Positions 7,020 to 14,165 of a DNA stretch of 16,184 nt are shown here, in pieces (position 1 is the stretch's first letter; every line of letters begins with the position of its first letter). Made by a program: the position numbers and the translations under genes. The notes under the pieces are model-generated. The model made no database searches, had not been told where the DNA came from, and was given only the letters and a program-made list of their open reading frames with translations. Source of the stretch: an uncultured Finegoldia sp. (GTDB lineage: Bacteria; Bacillota; Clostridia; Tissierellales; Peptoniphilaceae); assembly GCF_900766215.1 (NCBI RefSeq), contig NZ_CAAFUQ010000042.1:1-16184 (forward strand). Reading direction: 5' to 3'.

Positions 7020-8135
7020 TTGAAGAAAATTATTAATGTAATTTTAATTTTGCTTTTGGTGGGGATTTTCTTTTTGAATAGAAAATTAGACGATAACGAA
7101 AGCTTGATTAGTTACAAGGGTGTTGAATATTTGAGAGCAAAGGTAGTTGAAGTTGTGGATGAGTCGTTGGATTATCCCGATAATTCAAAACCTGTAGGCA
7201 CTCAAAAAATAAAAGCTAAGATTTTAAAGACAGGAAAAGTCGTAGAACTTGACAACGAACTTGTGAATACACACAGTATTAAAGTTCACAAGGGAAGTAA
7301 TATTATTCTAATTCAAAATAAAAATTCAGGATCAACAGATGAATACTACTACTCTGTATATAACTACGATAGAAGTATAAGAATATTTGTTATTATTGCT
7401 TTATTTGTAATATTTTTAGCTGTTATTGCAGGAATTAAAGGGATCAAAAGTGCTGTTGCGTTATTTGTAAGTATTTACATAATTTTGTTTTTTGATGTGG
7501 CGCTTTTAATGAATGGATACAATAATATTTTGGTTACAATTATCACGGTTATTTTATGTGCTGTCTATTCACTTGTAGTGTTATACGGTTACACGAAAAT
7601 GACTTTGGTAAATATGATTTCGATAGGAACTTCGTTTTTGATAGCTGCTATTATGGTAAAAATCATTGGAAAAGTTTTGTATGTTTCTGGACACAATATG
7701 GAAAATGTAGAAACTTTGATTTTGGTAGGAAAAACATGGGGACTTAGGATTGAGAACTTATTATTCTCTGCAGTTTCCATAGCATCTCTTGGTGCTTCAA
7801 TGGATGTTAGTGTGTCGATTTCATCTTCTTTGAAAGAAATTAAATCATTAAATACAGATTTGGACAGCAAAAAGCTGTTCGAAAGTGGAATGAATATAGG
7901 TAAGGATATTATTGGAACAATGGTAAACACGTTGGTGTTTGCATTTATTGGATCTTCTCTGGTGACGATAATGGTTTTGATATCGCATGGAGTAAGTTTT
8001 AATCAGCTTGTAAATTCGGATTTCTTTTCTGTAGAAATCACGAAAGGGTTGATAGGTACGGTCGTTGTGATTATAATGGTGCCGGTGACATCATTATTCT
8101 CATCAATTATATATAATCTTAAGGGGGAAAATTAA
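7020..8135 (+). CDS. YibE/F family membrane protein, copy 2
   Basis: This 371-residue paralogue of the preceding gene has the same layout: an N-terminal hydrophobic segment, a polar domain with LDYPDNSKPVG, and a multi-segment membrane domain with LGASMDVSVSISSSL and GKDIIGTMVNTLVFAFIGSSL. Like copy 1 it starts with TTG preceded by GGTGA. By eye more than half of the residues are identical over the full length, and the membrane part is better conserved than the outer domain. Its TAA stop (8133-8135) shares one base with the ATG of the surface phosphatase, a TAATG junction typical of translational coupling. This ties copy 2, but not copy 1, to the phosphatase. The biochemical function of the family is unknown. 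Some YibE/F proteins occur as a long and a short neighbour; here both are long. Confidence 0.88.
   Translation: MKKIINVILILLLVGIFFLNRKLDDNESLISYKGVEYLRAKVVEVVDESLDYPDNSKPVGTQKIKAKILKTGKVVELDNELVNTHSIKVHKGSNIILIQNKNSGSTDEYYYSVYNYDRSIRIFVIIALFVIFLAVIAGIKGIKSAVALFVSIYIILFFDVALLMNGYNNILVTIITVILCAVYSLVVLYGYTKMTLVNMISIGTSFLIAAIMVKIIGKVLYVSGHNMENVETLILVGKTWGLRIENLLFSAVSIASLGASMDVSVSISSSLKEIKSLNTDLDSKKLFESGMNIGKDIIGTMVNTLVFAFIGSSLVTIMVLISHGVSFNQLVNSDFFSVEITKGLIGTVVVIIMVPVTSLFSSIIYNLKGEN
8121..8130 (+). promoter_or_regulatory. Ribosome binding site of the surface phosphatase inside the YibE/F copy 2 frame
   Basis: AAGGGGGAAA lies within the last codons of the upstream gene, seven bases (from the last G) before the ATG at 8135. 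With the one-base overlap it allows both re-initiation and independent loading. Confidence 0.75.
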
Positions 8136-10474
8136 TGAACAAAACGGCAAAAGCGTTATTAGCACTGGGTATGGTATTTTCTATAGCTACAACAGCTACA
8201 TACACAACTACATTTGCTGAAACTAATGTAAAAAATGATGTTAGCACAACAGCAACACAAACTCAAGAAGAATCTCAAATAAGATTTCCAATCTTGACTA
8301 TAGGTAAAGACCAAAGTGAAAGAAACTTCACTTGGTACAGCAAGAGCAAAGAACAAGGTTATTTGGAAATAGTAGAAGCAAATGATCAAAAAGATTTTTC
8401 AAATGCAACGAAAATCAAAGCTGTAACTTCTGACAAGAACACAACATTTGATATCAATGACAAATCAAACGCAAAAGTAAAAATCGAAAAAGATAAGAAA
8501 GATCAAGCTTTAAAAGATTTGTATGAACTTAAAGATATGTCAAACTCTCAAGTAAATATCAAAAACTTGAAACCAAACACTAAATACATGTACAGAGTTT
8601 ACAATGGTAATGGCAAAAAATCTCAAGTATTCGAATTTACAACTCAAGCAAAAGGAGACTTTACATTTGTATTAGCAGGGGACCCTCAAATTGGTGCTGG
8701 TAAATTCTATGCAGACAGAGACAAATGGGAAAAAGCATTGGGAACTATCAAGAAACAAGTTCCACAAATGAGTTTCTTGTACAGTTTGGGAGACCAAGTC
8801 AACGAATATACATCTAAATCAGAATTAGAATACAGTGGATATATCGAAAGAGAAAACGCAAAAGGAATTACATTTGCTACGTTAATTGGTAATCACGATT
8901 CACAAGCAAATTCTTATTCACAACACTTTGCACTTCCTAACCTTCAAGCTGAAGGAAAAACAGAAGCAGGTTCCAACTATTATTTCGTGTACAATAATAC
9001 ACTATTCATTCAATTAAATTCTAACAACATGAATACCGCTGAACACAAAGCTACAATTGAAAAAGCAATTGAAATGACAAAAAATCAAAATATCAAATGG
9101 AAAGTAGTTGGCTTCCACCACGCTATTTATTCTGCAGCAACTCATGCGAATGACGATGATATCATCAAAAGAAGAGCGGAATATCCAGCATTGATGAAAC
9201 AATACGGTATTGATTTAATAGTATCCGGTCACGACCACGTTTACACAAGAAGTAGAATGATGAATGGCGGAGTAGCTATTGAAAGCGAAAGAAACTTTAC
9301 TGACAAATCAAAAGAAGAAGGTAAAGTTCCATCAAAATATGTAAACCCAAAAGGACAATTATATTTAACTGCAAACTCTGCATCAGGTTCAAAACACTAT
9401 GATTTAGTAGAATTCAAAGACTACATGGCAGTTAGAGACCAACATTACAAACCAAACTTTACAGAAGTTAAAGTGACTGACAAATCAATAGTAGCTACAA
9501 CTTATGAAACTGATTCATTAAAAGTTGTTGACCAAGTCGAAATCGAGAAATCAACTGCAGATAAAACAAATGAAAATGTTAAAAGAATTTCTGGGGTAGA
9601 TAGGGAACAAACTGCTATTGAAGTTTCTAAAAAAATGTTCAAAGACGGAACAAATAAAGTAGTATTAGCTAACAAAAACAACTACTCAGACGTTTTGACA
9701 GCAGCACCTTTTGCAAAAGCAAACAATGCATCATTGTTATATATATCTTCCAACTCAATCAGTAAGGAAGTTATGAGTGAAATCGCAAGATTAAAAGCAA
9801 AAGAAATCACTATTATCGGTGGAGAAAAATCTGTAAATGAAGGATTGAAGAAAGAATTAGAAAAGAGAAACTTCAAAGTAGAAAGACTTTCAGGAGCTGA
9901 CAGATACAAAACTAGTGCACAAATCGCATCTAAACTTATCACAGATAAAACGACAACACTAGAAATCGCTAGTGGAGAAAACTATGCAGATGCATTATCT
10001 CTTAACAACGCAGCGGAAAAAGATAAAGCTCCAATACTTTTAGTAAGAGTTAACGCAATCGATAAATCAGTTGAAGATGTTATCAAATCATCAAAAGCAT
10101 CATTAATAAACATTGCTGGTAGAGAAAAATCAGTATCTGAAAATACTAAAGCTAACATCAAAAAAATCTCCAAAGCTACTATCAATAGAATCGGAGGAGC
10201 TAACAGATACGAAACAAGTATTCTTCTTGCAAAATACTCTGGAGCAAAAGAAGTTGTAGTAGTAGCAAGTGGCGAAGACTTTGCAGATGCATTAGTCGCA
10301 GCACCATTCTCAGCACAACAAAAAGGTGCAATACTTCTTACAAATAAAGATAAATTGTCAGATAATGCTGAAAAATTCATCAAAGATACTAAATTCAACA
10401 AATCTTATGTAATCGGTGGAGAAAAATCAGTATCTGAAAAAGTAATCGAACAATTAACAAACATAATAAAATAA
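8135..10474 (+). CDS. Secreted metallophosphoesterase with three CWB2 cell-wall-binding repeats
   Basis: This 779-residue surface enzyme has a signal peptide at residues 1-28 (cleavage predicted after TFA), then an Fn3-like domain of the purple acid phosphatase N-terminal type (about 48-170). A calcineurin-like metallophosphoesterase domain (about 175-400) shows all five motifs: GDPQ (D183), GDQ (D220), GNHD (N253, H254), FHH (H328, H329) and GHDH (H366, H368). The C-terminus holds three CWB2 repeats starting at R484, R584 and R685, which attach proteins non-covalently to wall polymers in Gram-positives. The tyrosine iron ligand of true purple acid phosphatases (GDxxY) is not in place: the sequence is GDQVN. 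A different metal pair is therefore likely. The expected role is hydrolysis of phosphoesters outside the cell, for phosphate or nucleotide scavenging. Coupling to YibE/F copy 2 suggests a joint envelope function. Confidence 0.92.
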   Translation: MNKTAKALLALGMVFSIATTATYTTTFAETNVKNDVSTTATQTQEESQIRFPILTIGKDQSERNFTWYSKSKEQGYLEIVEANDQKDFSNATKIKAVTSDKNTTFDINDKSNAKVKIEKDKKDQALKDLYELKDMSNSQVNIKNLKPNTKYMYRVYNGNGKKSQVFEFTTQAKGDFTFVLAGDPQIGAGKFYADRDKWEKALGTIKKQVPQMSFLYSLGDQVNEYTSKSELEYSGYIERENAKGITFATLIGNHDSQANSYSQHFALPNLQAEGKTEAGSNYYFVYNNTLFIQLNSNNMNTAEHKATIEKAIEMTKNQNIKWKVVGFHHAIYSAATHANDDDIIKRRAEYPALMKQYGIDLIVSGHDHVYTRSRMMNGGVAIESERNFTDKSKEEGKVPSKYVNPKGQLYLTANSASGSKHYDLVEFKDYMAVRDQHYKPNFTEVKVTDKSIVATTYETDSLKVVDQVEIEKSTADKTNENVKRISGVDREQTAIEVSKKMFKDGTNKVVLANKNNYSDVLTAAPFAKANNASLLYISSNSISKEVMSEIARLKAKEITIIGGEKSVNEGLKKELEKRNFKVERLSGADRYKTSAQIASKLITDKTTTLEIASGENYADALSLNNAAEKDKAPILLVRVNAIDKSVEDVIKSSKASLINIAGREKSVSENTKANIKKISKATINRIGGANRYETSILLAKYSGAKEVVVVASGEDFADALVAAPFSAQQKGAILLTNKDKLSDNAEKFIKDTKFNKSYVIGGEKSVSEKVIEQLTNIIK
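9584..10471 (+). repeat. Three CWB2 repeats of about 100 residues
   Basis: The repeats begin with RISGVDREQT, RLSGADRYKT and RIGGANRYET, spaced 100 and 101 residues apart. Each contains an NYSDVL/NYADAL/DFADAL motif and ends near IIGGEKSV, NIAGREKSV or VIGGEKSV. Three copies is the usual number for this wall anchor. Short DNA identities between copies reflect the coding repeat. Confidence 0.9.
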
Positions 10475-10499
10475 TCCCAATAAACTTCTAAATTTTAGG

Positions 10500-10533
10500 T
10501 ATCCTCTCAATTTTTATTGAGGGGATATTTTTT
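10500..10533 (+). terminator. Terminator after the surface phosphatase
   Basis: A 12-bp stem with one G-U pair (10500-10511 with 10516-10527) closes a TTTT loop and ends in a run of T. It closes the YibE/F copy 2 and phosphatase unit. Confidence 0.9.
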
Positions 10534-10562
10534 GATATAAAATCAAGAAATCAGGGTATAAA
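10532..10562 (+). promoter_or_regulatory. Possible promoter of the lipoprotein gene
   Basis: TTGATA (10532-10537) and TATAAA (10557-10562) face the lipoprotein gene. The 19-base spacer is longer than ideal, and the -35 overlaps the terminator's T run, so this is tentative. A GGGGGAG ribosome site follows before the ATG at 10588. Confidence 0.35.
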
Positions 10563-10587
10563 TATATCAAATAAAGGGGGAGTATTT

Positions 10588-11310
10588 ATGGGAAAATTAC
10601 ATAAGTTTTTAAGATTGTCAGGTGTTTTATTATTTGCGATAATTTTTCTAGCATCTTGCGATAAAAGTAAAGACAACAAAGAAAATATCAAATTAACTGA
10701 AGAACAACAAAAATGGGTTGGAAATTACTTTGAAGAAGCTTTTAAAGGAATAAAATCAGGAAAAGATAGAAAGCTTACAGATGACGAGGTCAATCAAATT
10801 AAAAAAGTATTTGTGGAAAAATTTCCTGGATCAGAATTTGATGGAATTATAAACATAACTTCGAATTTCTTCAAGGCAGGAAGTTACAACGATCCAAAAG
10901 AAATAGATTTGGATGGTTTTATCAAATATTTTCCATCGAAAAATTATGAAGAAAATTCAGATGAGCATAAAGCTATAATAGAAAAATTGAAAAAACTAGA
11001 TAGTTTTTCAGAATTTGAATTTTCAAGCAAAAATATGCCACTTGTAGAAATCGACAAGAATCTTGTAGATGCTACGTTGGAAAAATACGCAGGAATTGTT
11101 TCAGACGATGTTAAAAACAAAGAAAAATGCTTGTATTTGAAAGAAAACAACGCTTATTATACATTTGTAAGCGATGTTGGCATAGGCACTTTTTATCCAA
11201 ATGAAGGAGAAATCAAAGGCAATGATTTGGTATTAAAATGTAACTATGCTACTTTAACACTTGAAAACAAAGATGGCAAGTATTTTGTAAAATCGTATAT
11301 AGAAAAATAA
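10588..11310 (+). CDS. Lipoprotein of unknown function
   Basis: I do not recognise this protein. It has 240 residues, with a basic start, a hydrophobic core (about 10-22) and the lipobox LASC with Cys24, so it should be lipidated and held on the outer face of the membrane. The mature part is hydrophilic and rich in lysine, glutamate and aspartate. A first half of probable helices (TEEQQKWVGNYFEEAF, a repeated FxxxFPxxxFDG-like pattern near 70-85) precedes a second half with more strand character ending in YIEK. There is no transmembrane helix after the signal and no cysteine-rich motif. It stands alone between two terminators, upstream of a solute-uptake operon, so any functional link to the neighbours is only positional. 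Confidence 0.85.
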   Translation: MGKLHKFLRLSGVLLFAIIFLASCDKSKDNKENIKLTEEQQKWVGNYFEEAFKGIKSGKDRKLTDDEVNQIKKVFVEKFPGSEFDGIINITSNFFKAGSYNDPKEIDLDGFIKYFPSKNYEENSDEHKAIIEKLKKLDSFSEFEFSSKNMPLVEIDKNLVDATLEKYAGIVSDDVKNKEKCLYLKENNAYYTFVSDVGIGTFYPNEGEIKGNDLVLKCNYATLTLENKDGKYFVKSYIEK

Positions 11311-11319
11311 TTTTACTGA

Positions 11320-11345
11320 AATGGCTCCAATAATTAGGAGCCATT
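11320..11345 (+). terminator. Hairpin after the lipoprotein gene
   Basis: A perfect 9-bp stem (11320-11328 with 11337-11345) closes an 8-base loop. The following sequence is only moderately T-rich, so termination may be incomplete. Confidence 0.7.
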
Positions 11346-11353
11346 ATTTATAT

Positions 11354-11382
11354 TTGTAAAATATTTCAAAGTAATATATACT
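11354..11382 (+). promoter_or_regulatory. Promoter of the uptake operon
   Basis: TTGTAA (11354-11359) and TATACT (11377-11382) are separated by exactly 17 bases. A strong GGAGGG ribosome site lies just before the ATG at 11419. I found no convincing Fur-type or other palindromic operator around it. Confidence 0.65.
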
Positions 11383-11418
11383 ATCTAATGTTAAAAATAA
11401 TAAAATCATGGAGGGATT

Positions 11419-12492
11419 ATGAAAAACAAATTTTTGAAGATGTTGAGTCTTTCATTAATGTTGATTTTTGCATTGACTGCTTGTCAATCAAATGATAAAT
11501 CAAAAGAAACAACATCAAAAGAAACAACAAAGACAGAAGAAAAAACAGAAGGTGCTAAGAAATTTGAAGGTAAAACTTTGAATGTTGTTGCAACAAGCGA
11601 CAAATACGTAAAATTATTTGACAAGTTTACTGAAAAAACAGGAGCTAAGGTTGAATTCTTATCTATGTCAAGTGGTGAAGTTTTATCAAGAGCAAAAGCT
11701 GAAGGTAAAGCCATGGCTGATGTATGGTTTGGAGGCGGTATCGACGCTTTCATGAAAGCTAAATCAGACGATATGTTAGAAAAATATGAATCTGAAGCTT
11801 TGAAACAAATTCCAGACGATTACAAAGACAAAGATGGTTACTGGTTATCAAAAGGAATCACAGTTGTTGGTTTCTTAGCAAATAACGAAGTATTAAAATC
11901 TAAAAACTTAGAAGTTCCAAAAACTTGGGATGAATTAGCAGATCCAAAATACAAAGGCGAAGTAATCATGAGCGATCCTTCAATCTCTGGTACAAACTAC
12001 GCAGCAGTTAAAGGATTATTGGACAAATACGGCGAAGAAAAAGGTTGGGATTATTTATCTAAATTAAATGATAATATTAGCTTCTACGGCAAAAGAGGAA
12101 AAGATCCTCAAGAAAAAACAGCAGCTGGAGAATTTGGAATTGGTATTATTCCAGTTGACAAATCAGCGTTTGATACAGCAAAAGATAACAACTTAACTGT
12201 TGTTTATCCTGAAGATGGTATTCCATGGGTTCCAGAAGGAGTAGCTATTTTCAAAAATTCACCTAACACTGAAGTTGCAAAAGCATTCATCGATTTCATG
12301 TTGGAAGATGAATCTTTACAAATGTTAGCAGAAATAGACGGAAAAGATTCTAATCAAATGGTTAAAGATGGAATCAAAGGTCTTGATTTAGGTTTGAAAA
12401 AAGAAAACTTAATAAAACAAGATTTGTCTACTTTTGGTGAAAAGAGAGAAGCTATTTTGAATAAATTCTCAGAATTTGTAAAAAGTAAGTAA
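11419..12492 (+). CDS. Solute-binding lipoprotein of a COG1840 (AfuA/FbpA-like) ABC importer
   Basis: This is the extracellular substrate receptor of the importer encoded downstream. A lipoprotein signal with LTAC (Cys22) anchors it to the membrane, and a lysine/threonine/glutamate-rich linker follows. The body matches family 1 binding proteins of the AfuA type: DVWFGGGIDAF, a VPKTWDELADPKYKGEV segment, SDPSISGTNY, and a GIGIIPVD hinge. At 357 residues it has the usual length. Relatives bind ferric iron, but others bind phosphonates or small organic anions. The adjacent tyrosine pair that ligates iron in classical FbpA proteins is not seen here (no YY in the mature protein). Iron is therefore possible, not proven. 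Two hairpins after the gene suggest it is made in excess over the membrane parts, as is common for binding proteins. Confidence 0.88.
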   Translation: MKNKFLKMLSLSLMLIFALTACQSNDKSKETTSKETTKTEEKTEGAKKFEGKTLNVVATSDKYVKLFDKFTEKTGAKVEFLSMSSGEVLSRAKAEGKAMADVWFGGGIDAFMKAKSDDMLEKYESEALKQIPDDYKDKDGYWLSKGITVVGFLANNEVLKSKNLEVPKTWDELADPKYKGEVIMSDPSISGTNYAAVKGLLDKYGEEKGWDYLSKLNDNISFYGKRGKDPQEKTAAGEFGIGIIPVDKSAFDTAKDNNLTVVYPEDGIPWVPEGVAIFKNSPNTEVAKAFIDFMLEDESLQMLAEIDGKDSNQMVKDGIKGLDLGLKKENLIKQDLSTFGEKREAILNKFSEFVKSK

Positions 12493-12499
12493 TTTAATA

Positions 12500-12528
12500 G
12501 GGAGAAATTGAAAAATTTCTCCCATTTT
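12500..12528 (+). terminator. Hairpin 1 between binding protein and permease genes
   Basis: A perfect 10-bp stem (12500-12509 with 12514-12523) with a GAAA tetraloop and a short T stretch. It is probably a partial terminator that also protects the 3' end of the upstream message. Confidence 0.75.
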
Positions 12529-12531
12529 ACT

Positions 12532-12555
12532 AGCACCTTAACGGGTGCTTGTTTT
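12532..12555 (+). terminator. Hairpin 2 between binding protein and permease genes
   Basis: A 6-bp stem (12532-12537 with 12544-12549) with a 6-base loop is followed by TGTTTT. It comes eight bases after hairpin 1 and just before the permease ribosome site (GGAG at 12560-12563). Confidence 0.6.
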
Positions 12556-12569
12556 ATATGGAGTAAATC

Positions 12570-14165
12570 ATGAAAATATTAGATAAATTTATAAAATACA
12601 TAATTTTCGCATTAATATTCGTGTTTATTGGATTGCCGTTTTTGTACGTATTCAAAGAAGCTTTCACGACGGATGATGGTCACTCAATAGCGTTTATTGT
12701 GAATATATTTAAGGAAAACAAAAATCTGTTTGTAAATTCAATTACCGTTGGATTTATTGTATCGGTTTTGACTACGGTTTTTTCGGCAATTATCGGTTTG
12801 TATTGTTTTTTGAGTGCCAAAATTCATCAAAAAATCATTAGTGCAATTTTGTTAGTTACAATGATATCGCCTCCTTTTGTAACGAGTTTGTCTTACATAA
12901 ATTTATTCGGAAGAAGAGGATTCATCACTTATAATTTGTTGAAATTGAACATTAACCCTTACGGAATGACAGGGATTGTTTTGATGGAAACTTTAGGGTT
13001 TTTGTCGTTAAGTTGCTTGATGGTAATATCGTACTTGAATAATTTGGATTCAGCTTCCATAAATTCTGCAATCGACTTAGGAGCTAATACGAATCACGTT
13101 GTAATCGATATTCTGATTCCACAACTAAAAAACACATTGATTTCAGTGTTTTTCCTCACATTTATTCGTTCAATCGCAGATTTTGGAACGCCTGCAATTA
13201 TAGGTGGTAAGTTTAACGTTCTGGCAAGCGAAGGATACATGGCGGTCATTAGCAAAGGAGATATTAAAACTGCCGCAGTTATCAACATAATGATTTTGAT
13301 TCCATCTGTTATAATGTTCATTATTTATAATAAATCGATGAGAAAAAATAGAGTAAATTCAAATTCATCGGGAGATTTTATTATCGACAAAAAATCTTTT
13401 GTTTATTATTTGTTGTGTGCTATAAGTTTGTTTTTGTTGAGTTGGCTTGTGATTCAATATGCATCAATAATTCTATCGGCATTTACAAAAATGAAAAACA
13501 ACGTATTAACATTTACTTTTGAAAACTTCAAAAATTCCAAATCCTACATCACAAACACAATTACAAGAAGTATTGTGTACTCTTTGATTAGTGCGTTCTT
13601 TGGAAGTATGATAGGGCTTTTGATGGCTTATTACTCGATAATCAAAAAGAGCAAGGTAATTAAAGTTGCTGATTATATTTCAAATTTGCCTTATATTTTG
13701 CCGGGGACATTCTTTGGTCTAGGTTATTTGTTGGCATTTAATCACAAACCATTGATGTTGGTTGGAACTAGCGCAATTGTAGTGTTGAATGTTTTGTTCA
13801 AGCAAATGCCTTTTTCTACAAAAGTTATGAACAGTCATGTTTTATCAATCAGCGAAGATGAAATCAATTCTGCACAGGATTTGGGTGCTAATTTCATTTA
13901 TGTATTTAAAGATATCGTGCTTCCCCTAACTAAGAAAGGCTTTACTGTTACATTCATCAATGCGTTCACTGCGACAATGACGACAATTGGTTCGATTATT
14001 TTCTTGGTTTATCCAGGACAAAAAGTTTTAACACTTGTTATGTTTGATGTTATAAACAGTGGCAATTACAATATAGGTTCAGTGATTGCGTTAATAATAA
14101 TTTTGATTTGTCTTGTTGTAAACGGTGGATATTATTTGTTAACAAAAATAGGAGATAAAAAATGA
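12570..14165 (+). CDS. ABC importer permease, fused double domain (AfuB/FbpB-like)
   Basis: This 531-residue inner-membrane permease is made of two fused BPD-type domains with about twelve transmembrane segments in total. Each half carries an EAA-type loop that docks the ATPase: INSAIDLGAN near residues 163-173 with IPQ following, and INSAQDLGAN near 432-441 with LPL following. Fused double permeases are the rule in the FbpB/AfuB/SfuB group. The start ATG follows GGAG. Its stop overlaps the ATPase start by four bases (ATGA), so both are translationally coupled. It accepts substrate from the lipoprotein encoded upstream. No motif fixes the substrate. Confidence 0.92.
   Translation: MKILDKFIKYIIFALIFVFIGLPFLYVFKEAFTTDDGHSIAFIVNIFKENKNLFVNSITVGFIVSVLTTVFSAIIGLYCFLSAKIHQKIISAILLVTMISPPFVTSLSYINLFGRRGFITYNLLKLNINPYGMTGIVLMETLGFLSLSCLMVISYLNNLDSASINSAIDLGANTNHVVIDILIPQLKNTLISVFFLTFIRSIADFGTPAIIGGKFNVLASEGYMAVISKGDIKTAAVINIMILIPSVIMFIIYNKSMRKNRVNSNSSGDFIIDKKSFVYYLLCAISLFLLSWLVIQYASIILSAFTKMKNNVLTFTFENFKNSKSYITNTITRSIVYSLISAFFGSMIGLLMAYYSIIKKSKVIKVADYISNLPYILPGTFFGLGYLLAFNHKPLMLVGTSAIVVLNVLFKQMPFSTKVMNSHVLSISEDEINSAQDLGANFIYVFKDIVLPLTKKGFTVTFINAFTATMTTIGSIIFLVYPGQKVLTLVMFDVINSGNYNIGSVIALIIILICLVVNGGYYLLTKIGDKK

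Noticed and set aside
9982..10401. 139-codon minus-strand open frame inside the CWB2 region
   Set aside because: It lies antisense to a well supported gene, has no ribosome site, and its hydrophobic composition is what the complementary frame of a lysine- and alanine-rich repeat gives.
9814..10440. Short identical DNA stretches as a mobile or regulatory repeat
   Set aside because: They encode the IIGGEKSV / VIGGEKSV ends of the CWB2 repeats; protein repetition explains them.
11346..11418. Fur or similar metal-regulator operator before the uptake operon
   Set aside because: No palindrome resembling a 19-bp Fur box or a DtxR-type site can be found by eye; only AT-rich promoter sequence.
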